From Igneacidithiobacillus copahuensis (GTDB lineage Bacteria; Pseudomonadota; Gammaproteobacteria; Acidithiobacillales; Acidithiobacillaceae), in assembly GCF_018854015.1 (NCBI RefSeq), contig NZ_JAAXYO010000012.1:43267-107266 (forward strand): 64,000 nt of DNA, read 5' to 3'. The first letter of the stretch is position 1. Each line of letters opens with the position of its first letter. Position numbers and translations under genes: made by a program. The notes beneath the pieces are model-generated. The model worked only from the letters and a program-made list of their open reading frames with translations, had not been told where the DNA came from and did no database searches. Below, one piece after another: positions 25,371 through 33,636 of this stretch.

Positions 25371-26610
25371 ATACCTGCGCTGGCTGGCTCTCAGCCTGCT
25401 CGGTGTGGCTCTGCTCCTCTATCTGTGCATTCTTGCTGGACTGCCAGCCTGGTTCTTCGCGCGTGTGTTGAGCCTGGAGCTGCAGCAGCCAGTGACCTTG
25501 GCAAAAAATCCGCAGATTAGCTTCAACGCCCAGCATGTTGGCATTGTACTTCAGGGTCTGCAGGTTGGCAGGCACTTGCTCGTGCTACGGCAGATGCAGG
25601 CAAGTTGGCGCTGGAAGGCTCTGCGCGCTGGGCGCTGGCTGGATATGGATTTGCATATTAAGGGACTGAATTTGCATGGGCCCTGGCCAGGTAGTGGCTC
25701 CCACAGCAGTCAGGGAATGGCTCTGCCGCGGGTAATGACCTTGCAGGACAGTTCCGTGGACTGGCCGCTGGGCGGACACAGCTTGCGGGTCTCTAGACTG
25801 CAAGCCCACTACCGGGCCGACCAAGGAGCTACGATGAGCGGGAAGCTTTCCTACGCTGGACGTTTGCTGGCCGTGCAAGCGAGATATCTAGCCCCGCAGC
25901 CGCAGCAAGCTGGGGCAATCTCTCTGCTAGCGCAAGGGCAGGGAAACCGGCTACAGCTGCAGGCGAAGGATCTTTCTTTGTCGTCTTCCGGTGTGCTGGT
26001 AATCGACCAGGGCACGCTACGCTTGGTCTGGAAGCCGATGCATGGCGAGCTCCATTGGCAAGGCCTGCGCTATACCGCAAATGCACAGGGTCTAGCGATT
26101 CGGACTTGGAGGATTGCCGCACAGCCACAGCTGAGCGGGGAGGGAAATCTGCTGCTACACTGGCAGCGGGCCCTCACTCTGAGCAGCCAGTTCCAACTAC
26201 AATCGGAGAATCTGCCGGACTGGCTGCATCTGCTGGGATTGTCAGTGCCCAAGGTGCAGGAGGAGCGGGCGCTGCGGCCAGCGGCCTTGTCGGGGGATCT
26301 CTCTTGGACGCAGGATGGCCCAATCCGGCTGGACCCCCTGCGTGGGATTTTGGGCAAGACCCAGTTCCATGGCTCCCTGCAACGAGAAAGCACGCAAGCC
26401 CCGTGGCAGATTACTGCCGTCATTCCCCAGCTGGATCTCGATCCTTGGCTGCCCACGACATCATCGTCCAGTGCGCCATCCCCAACGGTTCTCCCGACCT
26501 TGCCAAAGTCCTGGCCTCCCGTACGGGGCGAGCTGCAGATCGGGCAGCTGCGCTGGGGACAATGGCAGGCACGGGATCTCCAGATTCGCCTCCGGGCAAA
26601 ATCAAAATGA
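25360..26610 (+). CDS. AsmA-like single-span envelope protein
   Basis: A 416-residue protein from the TTG at 25360, which overlaps ptsI by 11 bases. One N-terminal helix (WLALSLLGVALLLYLCILAG) is followed by a long periplasmic beta-rich part with the alternating pattern of AsmA/TamB-type lipid-transfer proteins, for example ISFNAQHVGIVLQGLQVG and SVDWPLGGHSLRVSRLQAHY. A Ser/Pro-rich linker (TTSSSSAPSPTVLPTLPK) precedes the C-terminus. The call rests on architecture only; it could be another family of envelope beta proteins. Its stop overlaps the mutY start (ATGA). Confidence 0.5.
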   Translation: MKRRYLRWLALSLLGVALLLYLCILAGLPAWFFARVLSLELQQPVTLAKNPQISFNAQHVGIVLQGLQVGRHLLVLRQMQASWRWKALRAGRWLDMDLHIKGLNLHGPWPGSGSHSSQGMALPRVMTLQDSSVDWPLGGHSLRVSRLQAHYRADQGATMSGKLSYAGRLLAVQARYLAPQPQQAGAISLLAQGQGNRLQLQAKDLSLSSSGVLVIDQGTLRLVWKPMHGELHWQGLRYTANAQGLAIRTWRIAAQPQLSGEGNLLLHWQRALTLSSQFQLQSENLPDWLHLLGLSVPKVQEERALRPAALSGDLSWTQDGPIRLDPLRGILGKTQFHGSLQRESTQAPWQITAVIPQLDLDPWLPTTSSSSAPSPTVLPTLPKSWPPVRGELQIGQLRWGQWQARDLQIRLRAKSK

Positions 26611-27647
26611 CGCCGCCGAGCATCGCCAGTCGTCTCTTGCCTTGGTATCAGCAGTCTGGTCGCCATGATTTGCCTTGGCGGCAGAGTCGCGATCCCTATC
26701 TTTTGTATCTCGCCGAGATCATGCTGCAGCAGACCCGGGTGGAGACGGTGAAGCCCTATTTTCGCCGTTTTCTGGCGCGCTTTCCCAGTTGGCAAGCTCT
26801 GGCCGACGCCTCCCTCGATGAAGTGCTGGCGCTCTGGAGCGGGCTGGGCTACTACGCCCGGGCGCGCAACGCCCACGCCGCAGCACGCATGGTGGTCGAT
26901 AGATTTCAGGGAGAGTTCCCGACGGATCTCGTTCAGGCGCTTGAGCTCCCCGGCGTTGGCCGCAGTACTGCCGCCGCCGTGCTTGCCAGTGCTTATGGGC
27001 AAAGGCAGGCCATCCTCGATGCCAATGCGCGACGGGTACTCTTCCGCTATCACGGGCTCACGGGTAGCATGCGGAGTCCCCAGAACGAGCGCCTGCTCTG
27101 GCAGCTTGCGGAGCAGGAAACGCCAGCTATGGCACACGATTATAACCAAGCAATCCAGGATCTTGGCGCCTTGCTTTGTCTGTCACGCAAAGCTCGGTGT
27201 GACGAGTGCCCTTTGTTGGGTCCCTGTGCGGGGCCGTGTGAACCTACCCAGATACCGCAGCCAGAGAAACCCGTCCGTTACGCCTGTTTTTTACTGCTGC
27301 GTACGGAGGATGGCTGTGTCCTGCTGGAGAAGCGGCCAAACCGGGGAATCTGGGGAGGGTTGTGGGCATTGCCCTGGTATGCCCTGGCGGGCGCGAACGA
27401 AGTGCCGGAACTGGCGGAAACACTGCGCAATTGGGCACGAGAGGAATATGGCCTGCGGCCGCAGCTAGGGGAATGGCATTCGTGGCAACGTCATACGTTT
27501 ACTCATTTTCATCTAGAATATCGGGTGATAGAGGCTGACATATCGGTCTATGGCGTGGGGGAAGGGCGACGGGCATTGTTCCCATTTGCTCCAGAGCAGC
27601 TCGCGCAGCTTGCTTTGCCCAGCCCTTTACGGCGCTTGTTCTCCTGA
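26607..27647 (+). CDS. mutY: A/G-specific adenine glycosylase
   Basis: A 346-residue glycosylase that removes adenine mispaired with 8-oxoguanine. EIMLQQTRV holds the catalytic Glu, LPGVGRSTAAAVL is the HhH, and ILDANARRV carries the catalytic Asp (DGN is the usual form). The Fe-S ligands follow C-x6-C-x2-C-x5-C around LCLSRKARCDECPLLGPC. The C-terminal NUDIX-like domain recognises 8-oxoG (HTFTHFHLEY). The ATG at 26607 overlaps the preceding stop. The mutY-yggX pair that follows is widely conserved. Confidence 0.95.
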   Translation: MTPPSIASRLLPWYQQSGRHDLPWRQSRDPYLLYLAEIMLQQTRVETVKPYFRRFLARFPSWQALADASLDEVLALWSGLGYYARARNAHAAARMVVDRFQGEFPTDLVQALELPGVGRSTAAAVLASAYGQRQAILDANARRVLFRYHGLTGSMRSPQNERLLWQLAEQETPAMAHDYNQAIQDLGALLCLSRKARCDECPLLGPCAGPCEPTQIPQPEKPVRYACFLLLRTEDGCVLLEKRPNRGIWGGLWALPWYALAGANEVPELAETLRNWAREEYGLRPQLGEWHSWQRHTFTHFHLEYRVIEADISVYGVGEGRRALFPFAPEQLAQLALPSPLRRLFS

Positions 27648-27740
27648 GGTCGGGATTCTGGACATCCCCTATGGCTCTCGCTACCCTGCGGGCTGTTCTA
27701 ACTATCACTATGGGTTGGCAAATTTTTCGGAGGTGTGAAT

Positions 27741-28016
27741 ATGGCGAGAACGGTGCAATGCGTGAAGTTGGGCAAGGAAGCCGAGGGTCTGGATCGCCCG
27801 CCCTATCCTGGTCCCCTCGGTGCCCGGATCTATCAGGAGGTCTCCAAAGAGGCATGGCAGGATTGGCTCAAGCATCAGACGATGCTGATCAACGAATATC
27901 GTCTGTCGCCGATCGACCCCAAGTCACGCTCCTTCCTGGAAAAGCAGATGGAGGCCTTTTTCTTCGGCGAAGGGGCGCAGACGCCAGAAGGATTCGTGCC
28001 GCAGCAGCACGCATAA
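27741..28016 (+). CDS. yggX: Probable Fe(2+)-trafficking protein YggX
   Basis: A 91-residue YggX, which protects iron-sulfur proteins from oxidative damage. The start ARTVQCVKLGKEAEGLDRPP has the conserved Cys, then PGPLGARIYQEVSKEAWQDW and MLINEYRLSPIDP. GGAGG seven bases upstream selects the ATG at 27741 over a GTG two codons earlier. It lies 93 bases after mutY; both act against oxidative damage and are usually neighbours. Confidence 0.95.
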   Translation: MARTVQCVKLGKEAEGLDRPPYPGPLGARIYQEVSKEAWQDWLKHQTMLINEYRLSPIDPKSRSFLEKQMEAFFFGEGAQTPEGFVPQQHA

Positions 28017-28038
28017 TCTGTCGTTTCTCCACGACGGC

Positions 28039-28069
28039 GAGAGGGGAGGCAGCTTCTGCTTCCCTTCTC
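28039..28069 (+). terminator. Hairpin after yggX, possible terminator
   Basis: A 14-bp stem with two G-U pairs (GAGAGGGGAGGCAG against CTGCTTCCCTTCTC) closes a CTT loop 22 bases after the yggX stop. No T-run follows directly, so it may be an mRNA 3'-end stabiliser or a weak terminator. Confidence 0.5.
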
Positions 28070-28256
28070 CGACTATCGGTCGCCAGTTGACTGAATAATC
28101 AGCTATAAAAATATGAAAAAGTTTATTATTGGCTAATGTCTGCGTGCCTTCCTCTGCCTTGTTCCTGATCGTGCTTTTTCTTTCCCCGACACTTTCCTGC
28201 TGAGGATAGATCCTGCAGATCCTGATCCACGTTGTTTTTTCGATCAATAATGGATC

Positions 28257-28272
28257 TGGCACATAGTGTGCA
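28257..28272 (+). promoter_or_regulatory. Sigma-54-type promoter of the first exported-protein gene
   Basis: TGGCACATAGTGTGCA matches TGGCAC-N5-TTGCA with one deviation (GTGC for TTGC) and correct GG/GC spacing. Transcription would begin near 28283, about 13 bases before the shared leader element. A related site with the same geometry lies before the second gene at 29089. Confidence 0.5.
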
Positions 28273-28295
28273 TATGTCTGGTTGCTGAAACTACG

Positions 28296-28313
28296 TCAGC
28301 CCGCGCAAGCGGA
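28296..28313 (+). repeat. Leader repeat copy 1 with GNRA hairpin
   Basis: TCAGCCCGCGCAAGCGGA, 18 identical bases shared with 29127-29144. It contains CCGC-GCAA-GCGG, a 4-bp stem closed by a GNRA tetraloop, in the 5' untranslated region 27 bases before the start codon. After it the two leaders also share ATGGAAGGAGTG before the start codon. Confidence 0.7.
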
Positions 28314-28339
28314 TTTTAATCTAATGGAAGGAGTGAGTT

Positions 28340-28699
28340 ATGAAGAAGATTGTTGCCATTACGGCCGTCCTTGGTGTTTTGATGGCGGGTACCAGCTTTG
28401 CGGCAGAAGAAGTCCCTGTGGCCGCCGCATCGACTGGAACGACTACCCAGGGAAGCCAGCTTATGACGCAGCAGGAGCGCGCAGAGCATCGCAACAAGAT
28501 GCAGTCTGCCAAAACGGAGCAGGAGCGCCAGCAGATCCGTTCGGAGAATCATGAGACCATGCGCAAGCGGGCCGAGGAGAAAGGAATGAGCATCCCGGAG
28601 AATGCTCCATCTACTGGCATGCATCAGGGTCGAGGCATGCAGGGTGGTTCCGGCATGATGGGTGGTGCAGGTATGGGGCGTGGTGGCTCCAATCGTTAA
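28340..28699 (+). CDS. Small exported Met/Gly/Gln-rich protein
   Basis: A 119-residue protein with signal peptide (KKIVAITAVLGVLMAGTSFA, cleaved before AEEVP). The mature part has a charged helical segment (QQERAEHRNKMQSAKTEQER) and a flexible tail rich in Gly and Met (GMQGGSGMMGGAGMGRGG), which might bind copper or other soft metals. GAAGGAG precedes the ATG. Promoter and leader closely match those of the exported protein gene at 29172, and both signal peptides begin MKKIVA, so the 5' portions are probably duplicated. Function unknown. Confidence 0.75.
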   Translation: MKKIVAITAVLGVLMAGTSFAAEEVPVAAASTGTTTQGSQLMTQQERAEHRNKMQSAKTEQERQQIRSENHETMRKRAEEKGMSIPENAPSTGMHQGRGMQGGSGMMGGAGMGRGGSNR

Positions 28700-28708
28700 G
28701 TGACCACA

Positions 28709-28732
28709 CCTGGGGTGATTGATCACCCCAGG
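28709..28732 (+). terminator. Long perfect dyad, probable terminator
   Basis: CCTGGGGTGAT and ATCACCCCAGG pair perfectly around TG, ten bases after the stop codon. The effective loop would be a few bases larger. The tail is only moderately T-rich further on, so termination is likely but not certain. Confidence 0.55.
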
Positions 28733-29088
28733 GACAATCGTTGTTTTCTTCTGGCCGGGACTGCTGATCCCGGCTTTTCTTTGCGTCAATATCCAGTCGG
28801 ACTCCCGCAATTCATTGCCAGCAAATGGCGCATGCTAAAGTGGTTGGTGTTGTCGTCGTGGGCAAGCGACAGGTGGTGGAACTTCCCGCACGCCCCTGCT
28901 TTGGTCTGAGATCTGGTTGAGACCCCAATCGATCAAGCAGATAGATTGGCTGGCTCTACAGGATTGCAGAAAAATTGGCATGATGTGTTGGCCTTATGTT
29001 GCTTCTCGTTCGCTGCTTCCCGACAGATTTTGTCTACGCGAATCGCAATAAAAATCACAACATTATGAATGTAAAGGTATAAGTTATC
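28733..29088. other. Intergenic region without a supported gene
   Basis: About 355 bases between the first exported-protein gene and the promoter of the second. The last 100 bases are AT-rich. A plus frame at 28700-28909 has no ribosome site or recognisable product. A GGTCT/AGACC imperfect dyad near 28903-28924 is the only structure noted; I assign no function. Confidence 0.4.
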
Positions 29089-29104
29089 TGGCATGAGATA
29101 TGCT
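29089..29104 (+). promoter_or_regulatory. Sigma-54-type promoter of the second exported-protein gene
   Basis: TGGCATGAGATATGCT keeps the invariant GG and GC at the right spacing, with ATGC in place of TTGC. Transcription would start near 29115, again about 12 bases before the shared leader element, the same geometry as at 28257. Confidence 0.45.
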
Positions 29105-29126
29105 TAGGAAGAATCGCTGAAATGGA

Positions 29127-29144
29127 TCAGCCCGCGCAAGCGGA
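29127..29144 (+). repeat. Leader repeat copy 2 with GNRA hairpin
   Basis: The same 18 bases as 28296-28313, with the CCGC-GCAA-GCGG hairpin 28 bases before the start codon at 29172. The flanking ATGGAAGGAGTG ribosome-site segment is conserved too, while the bases between differ. Confidence 0.7.
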
Positions 29145-29171
29145 ATTCTATTCTTATGGAAGGAGTGTTTT

Positions 29172-29417
29172 ATGAAGAAGATTGTTGCTCTCACGGCTGC
29201 CCTGTCTTTTCTGACCGCTAGCGCCAGTTTCGCTGCGGAAGAAGCCCCTGCTGCCGCTGCCGCCGAGAAGCCGGCCATTGCCGAGAAGGCTCCGGTGAAG
29301 AAGGCAGAGCACCACTGGAAGAAGCATCATCATGCCAAGAAGCATCATGAAATGAAGAAGGCTGAGCCGAAGAAGGCGGAAGCACCTGCCGCCGCCGAGG
29401 CTCCTGCCGCCGAGTAA
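29172..29417 (+). CDS. Exported Ala/Lys/His-rich protein, acid-shock-like
   Basis: An 81-residue protein with a signal peptide closely related to the 28340 gene (KKIVALTAALSFLTASASFA). The mature part is low-complexity: Ala/Glu/Pro blocks and a basic KKAEHHWKKHHHAKKHHEMK core, ending PKKAEAPAAAEAPAAE. It resembles the acid-shock protein Asr in composition, where Lys/His-rich exported chains are thought to buffer protons in the periplasm; homology cannot be shown from such sequence. GAAGGAG precedes the ATG and a strong terminator follows. Confidence 0.75.
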   Translation: MKKIVALTAALSFLTASASFAAEEAPAAAAAEKPAIAEKAPVKKAEHHWKKHHHAKKHHEMKKAEPKKAEAPAAAEAPAAE

Positions 29418-29433
29418 GGCATCTGGTAGACAG

Positions 29434-29466
29434 AAAGGGCCGAGAGCTGATGCTCCCGGCCCTTTT
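29434..29466 (+). terminator. Rho-independent terminator
   Basis: A long stem (AAAGGGCCGAGAGC against GCTCCCGGCCCTTTT, one mismatch) with a TGAT loop and a T-run sits 16 bases after the exported-protein stop. The A-run on the other side lets it serve the convergent gene as well. Confidence 0.85.
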
Positions 29467-29516
29467 CTGTGGGGCGCGACCGAACCTGAAGACTACGGCC
29501 GCCTACTGCTGCTTGC

Positions 29517-31214
29517 TCAGGCCTGCTTCCACGCCTTGAGGAAAATGCTGGCGAAGCGCACCGCAAATTTGAGCACAAACTGGGTGTCTTTCGCGAAGAC
29601 AATTTTCATCAGACCGAAGATGCCGCCGCCCTTATTGGCTTCGTCCTTCATCTCTACCTGCGTCTGCTCCAGCGCCTTGACCGCCTTGTCGACGCCGCTG
29701 GCAAATGCTGCATCCGAGGGAAGCAGAGGCAAGGCCTTGTCGAGAACCAAGTTGACCTTGTGCAGTAGTCCTGCCTTCTGCAGCTTGCCAACCAGGGCGA
29801 GCGCCTCGGGTACCATGTCCATCAGCTTGGCGTCATGCAGTTCTTTTACCAGTCCCTTCACCCGGGTGGTGATATCTGCGGCATCGCCTTTGAGCATGGT
29901 ACCGCCGATGTGGGCGATTTCCATCCAGGCTAAGGCACCCTGACTGATGTCGGCACCGATGTTCTTGATCGTGCCGTCGCGCCACATTTCGCCGAGGAAA
30001 TCAGTAGCCGTGCACGCTGCGATGCTCAGATCGCCGCGCGGCGACAGGATGTCACCCAGGTGGATTCCTTGCCGTTCGAGGTTGCAGGCGAGATTGCGCA
30101 TCGTTTCGGAAATGGTTTCGGCATGATCCAGCAAGTTATTGATGGAATCCGCCACGTCTCCCGCCTTGGCGTCACCTATGGCGATCCGCTTGGCGCGAAG
30201 GGCGATCTTGCCCCACTTTTCCGCCTCTTCCGCAAGAATGTCGAGCTTTTCCGGGAGATCGAGATCCGTAACGATTCCCTGCACCGCTGCCAGGCCATCC
30301 TTACCGGCCTGCAGGAAGAAACCGGCGTTGCCAGCAAAGCCGGCAACCTTCTCGACCTGGTCGAGGAGCATCTCTACCCGACTGACCAGATCGCCATTGT
30401 CGCCCGCAGCAAGATTCTTGACGCGGATGGCCACCTGCAGCCAACGCTTGCCGGCAATTCCGACAGTGCCAATGGTGCTGTTCAGATCGGCGTTATGGAG
30501 CAACTCTGGGGCGGTATCCTTGATGGTCCCCAGGGCCACGCTCATCTGGCCGCCAAGGATCTCCGCCATGTCGAGAAGTCCCTCCAGACGCGCCTGCACG
30601 CTCGGTGCATCGCCCTGCACCAGCTTCTGCGCCCGCTTGGCCATCTGCAGCCACTGGTCGGCCATTTCCTGCAGTTCATCGAGACGTTCCGGAAGTTGCA
30701 GCTCGCCAGCAACGTTGCCGATGACGCCGATGCCTTGTTTGGCGCTGGTCCAGTAGTACTGCAGGTTTTTCATGGCGCTGCGCAACTTGTTGACCATGTC
30801 TTCGGGATTTTCGCCGATAAGCGGACATTTGAGCTCGCCGCTGAGGGTCGCCAGAGAGGAAAAAAAGCCGGATTTCTGCAGGTTGTTGAGAATACTCAGC
30901 AATTCACCAATGGTCTTGTCGAGTTGCGCGTCCTTGACTTCGCTCAGGAGCTGCTTCAAGCGGTCGACCCCGCCGTCGACGGTGAGCATCCCCTGCAGGG
31001 ATTCGGTGGCCTCGCGCAAGGCATCAAGTTGCGGCTGGTATTTTGCGAGGAGTTTGTCCGTGTCGATGGCATTCGGGAGCTCGTTGAGGACATCGCGGAA
31101 CATCTGCAGGAGATTCTGCAATTGCAGGGCGGCGTCGCCGACCTTGCCTAGTCCTTCCCACTGTTTGGGGGTGAGAGCTACTACTGTTTCCGCTGCTGCA
31201 TTTCCGTTGGCCAT
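29517..31214 (-). CDS. Large helical protein with about four internal repeats
   Basis: A 565-residue, mostly helical protein without signal peptide. An approximately 75-residue module recurs around residues 171-220, 244-290, 317-368 and 412-460. Each copy has a W followed by an A-R/H helix, a GD turn and a helix ending in LLD or similar: WLQMAKRAQKLVQGD, WLQVAIRVKNLAAGD, WGKIALRAKRIAIGD, WMEIAHIGGTMLKGD. The N-terminal 120 residues vaguely resemble DUF1641. The C-terminus is basic and amphipathic (FAVRFASIFLKAWKQA). GGGAG precedes the ATG at 31214. The role is unknown; a scaffold or membrane-peripheral protein is possible. Confidence 0.7.
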   Translation of the reverse strand: MANGNAAAETVVALTPKQWEGLGKVGDAALQLQNLLQMFRDVLNELPNAIDTDKLLAKYQPQLDALREATESLQGMLTVDGGVDRLKQLLSEVKDAQLDKTIGELLSILNNLQKSGFFSSLATLSGELKCPLIGENPEDMVNKLRSAMKNLQYYWTSAKQGIGVIGNVAGELQLPERLDELQEMADQWLQMAKRAQKLVQGDAPSVQARLEGLLDMAEILGGQMSVALGTIKDTAPELLHNADLNSTIGTVGIAGKRWLQVAIRVKNLAAGDNGDLVSRVEMLLDQVEKVAGFAGNAGFFLQAGKDGLAAVQGIVTDLDLPEKLDILAEEAEKWGKIALRAKRIAIGDAKAGDVADSINNLLDHAETISETMRNLACNLERQGIHLGDILSPRGDLSIAACTATDFLGEMWRDGTIKNIGADISQGALAWMEIAHIGGTMLKGDAADITTRVKGLVKELHDAKLMDMVPEALALVGKLQKAGLLHKVNLVLDKALPLLPSDAAFASGVDKAVKALEQTQVEMKDEANKGGGIFGLMKIVFAKDTQFVLKFAVRFASIFLKAWKQA

Positions 31215-31392
31215 GACGTATTCATCTCCCGCTGAATGATGCTGATCCAAGCCCCAATTGGCCGAGCCACGCTTATTTAACACAAAGAACTACGATTTTT
31301 CCAGTTACCAGATCTTGATAACCCGGAATTCGCATAGTCCTTGCCCCAGTTTTACGGGACCGTATGATGGAAGAATCTGATGCAGTTGGGTA

Positions 31393-31851
31393 ATGAATAT
31401 GCTTTATGGAAGCAGGAGAGAAACCTATCGTCAGCTGTTCATTGACTACTGGCAGCGCTTTCGCGCTGGTCAACCCCTGGATGCCATGGCACAGCGGGTG
31501 GTAGAGGTGATTCGCGCGCACCCTGAGTATCATGCCCTGTTGGAAAATCCGGAAATGGCTCTGGAGGCAGATTTCCCGCCGGAGCTCGGCCAGAGCAATC
31601 CCTTTGCCCACATGTCGCTGCACGTGGCATTGCTGGAGCTCTTGGCGACCGGCCAGCCGCCGGGTATCGTGCAGGCGTATGGGCGTCTGCGGACGCGTTA
31701 TGGGGAGGCAGTCGCCGAGCATCGGGTGGTGGACTGTCTCGGAGAATTGCTCTGGCAGGCGCAGCGCGCCGGCCGGGAACCGGATCTGAGCGCCTTGTTG
31801 CCTTGTCTGCAGGCAGATGAGGAGCGCGAGACATTGGAAGGAGAGAAGTAG
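31393..31851 (+). CDS. DUF1841 family protein
   Basis: A 152-residue protein with the DUF1841 pattern: SRRETYRQLFIDYWQRFRAG, HPEYHALLENPE, and GQSNPFAHMSLHVALLELLA followed by QPPGI. The family is conserved in beta- and gammaproteobacteria with no known function. Its TAG stop is followed immediately by the ATG of the peptidase gene, so they form an operon. Confidence 0.8.
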   Translation: MNMLYGSRRETYRQLFIDYWQRFRAGQPLDAMAQRVVEVIRAHPEYHALLENPEMALEADFPPELGQSNPFAHMSLHVALLELLATGQPPGIVQAYGRLRTRYGEAVAEHRVVDCLGELLWQAQRAGREPDLSALLPCLQADEERETLEGEK

Positions 31852-33636
31852 ATGGCGGAAGCGAAGACAGGAGCGGAATCGATCCATTGGCGTTTACAGG
31901 ATCTCTATTCTGGGCGGGAAGATCCGCAGCTGCGGCAAGATATGGACTGGGCAGCCGCTGCGGCCAGTGAATTCGCGCGCCGCTATCGGGTCGATTTTAC
32001 GACCCTGAGCGCGGCCGAGCTGGCCCAGGCCATGCAGGACCTGGAGGCGCTGCGTAGCCGCCTGGCGCGGGTTGGCGCGTACCGCTATCTCAGTTACGTC
32101 ACCCATGCCGATGATCCCCTCTACGGCGCATCGCTGCAGCACTATCAAGAGCAAGCGACGCAGATCGGCAATCAGCTGGTCTTTTTTGATATCGCTTGGA
32201 ATGGTCTGGCCGCGGAGCGCGCTGAGGCGCTGCTGCGCGCTCCAGAACTGGCACACTGGGCCCATCTCCTGCGTAATTGGCGCAACTATGCTGCCCATCT
32301 GCGCAACGAGGCAGAAGAGCAGATCCTGGCAGAAAAGGCGGTAACCGGCCGCAGCTTGTGGGAGCGGCTCTTTGACGAAACTCTCACCGAAATGCGTTTT
32401 TCCCTGCGCGGTAAGGAGCTGAGTGAGCAGGAGGTGCTCAGCAAGCTCTCTCACCCGGACCGCAGTTTGCGCAAGGATGCGGCTGAGGCCTTGAGTCAGG
32501 GGCTGGGCACGCGTCTGCATACGCTCACCTTCTGCTTCAACGCCGTCCTGGCGGACAAGGCCCTCGATGATCGCCTGCGCCGTTATCCGCACTGGCTGGC
32601 CGACCGCAATCTCGCCAACGAGATCGACGACAGGATGGTCGAGGCCCTGGAACGCGCAGTCGTTGCCCGTTATCCCCTGGTGGGCCGCTACTACCGCTTG
32701 AAGGCGCGGCTGCTGGGCATCAGCCCCCTCTACGACTACGACCGCTACGCGCCCTTGCCTGGCTCTTCACGGCCCTATTCCTGGGCGGAATGCCAGTCTA
32801 TCGTCCTTGGCGCTTTTCAGGACTTTTCCCCGGAGCTCGCCACCATCGGCCAGCGTTTCTTTGCTGAGGGATGGATAGACGCCGCCCTGGCTGCCGGCAA
32901 GCGCGGTGGTGCCTTTGCCCACCCCGTAACCCCCGACGTGCATCCGTATCTCCTGGTCAACTACACTGGAACGGTGCGCGACGTCATGACCGTGGCGCAC
33001 GAACTGGGGCACGGCATACACCAGTATCTGGCGCGCGAACAGGGCTTTCTCAATGCCGACACACCGCTGACCACCGCCGAAACCGCGTCGGTCTTCAGCG
33101 AGATGCTGATCTTTGAACGCTTGATGCGCAACGAGCCCGATGCGGACAAACGGCTGGCCCTGCTCTGTGGCAAGATCGAGGATACCTTCGCGACGGTATT
33201 TCGGCAGATGGCCATGCACCGTTTCGAGGCCCTCATGCACGCGGCCCGGCGCAGCGATGGAGAACTCAGCAAGGAGCGTCTGGCAGAATTCTGGATGCAG
33301 ACGCAGGAAGAGCAGTTTGCCGGAGCCATCCAGTTCAGCGAAGGGTATCGCTGGTGGTGGAGTTACATCCCCCACCTCATCGGCTCGCCAGGCTATGTCT
33401 ATGCCTACGCCTTCGGCGAACTGCTGACCCTGGCGCTGATCCAGCGCTATCGCGCCGAGGGGACAGACTTTGTGCCGTGCTACCGGAAAATGTTAGCCCT
33501 GGGCGGTAGTCTACCACCGGTGGAAGTGGTCGCCGCTTCTGGGGTGCGGCTGGATGACCCGCAGATCTGGGACAGCGCCCTGGACTATCTGGAAGGAATG
33601 GTGAACGAGGCCGAACGCCTGGCGGAGAATCGCTGA
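31852..33636 (+). CDS. pepF: M3 family oligoendopeptidase F
   Basis: A 594-residue zinc metallopeptidase that degrades short peptides in the cytoplasm. The zinc motif HELGHGIHQYL with the downstream Glu in TTAETASVFSEMLIF is complete, and the C-terminal Tyr/Gly-rich substrate loop (IGSPGYVYAYAFGELL) matches M3B enzymes. The length is usual for PepF. It starts right after DUF1841 and ends overlapping fumC by one base (TGATG). Confidence 0.9.
   Translation: MAEAKTGAESIHWRLQDLYSGREDPQLRQDMDWAAAAASEFARRYRVDFTTLSAAELAQAMQDLEALRSRLARVGAYRYLSYVTHADDPLYGASLQHYQEQATQIGNQLVFFDIAWNGLAAERAEALLRAPELAHWAHLLRNWRNYAAHLRNEAEEQILAEKAVTGRSLWERLFDETLTEMRFSLRGKELSEQEVLSKLSHPDRSLRKDAAEALSQGLGTRLHTLTFCFNAVLADKALDDRLRRYPHWLADRNLANEIDDRMVEALERAVVARYPLVGRYYRLKARLLGISPLYDYDRYAPLPGSSRPYSWAECQSIVLGAFQDFSPELATIGQRFFAEGWIDAALAAGKRGGAFAHPVTPDVHPYLLVNYTGTVRDVMTVAHELGHGIHQYLAREQGFLNADTPLTTAETASVFSEMLIFERLMRNEPDADKRLALLCGKIEDTFATVFRQMAMHRFEALMHAARRSDGELSKERLAEFWMQTQEEQFAGAIQFSEGYRWWWSYIPHLIGSPGYVYAYAFGELLTLALIQRYRAEGTDFVPCYRKMLALGGSLPPVEVVAASGVRLDDPQIWDSALDYLEGMVNEAERLAENR

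Noticed and set aside
26070..27149. 359-codon minus-strand frame opposite the AsmA-like gene and mutY
   Set aside because: It spans two genes with clear plus-strand evidence and has no recognisable product.
28903..28924. GGTCT/AGACC imperfect dyad as an activator site for the 29089 promoter
   Set aside because: It does not match the dyad near 19643 and no equivalent is found before 28257, so I make no claim.
28972..28990. Extra TGGCAT and TGGCC stretches before the second exported-protein gene as further sigma-54 promoters
   Set aside because: The distance between GG and GC is wrong by at least one base.
30060..31151. 363-codon plus-strand frame opposite the repeat-containing gene
   Set aside because: The minus-strand frame is longer, has a good ribosome site and shows real protein repeats; the plus frame is its antisense.
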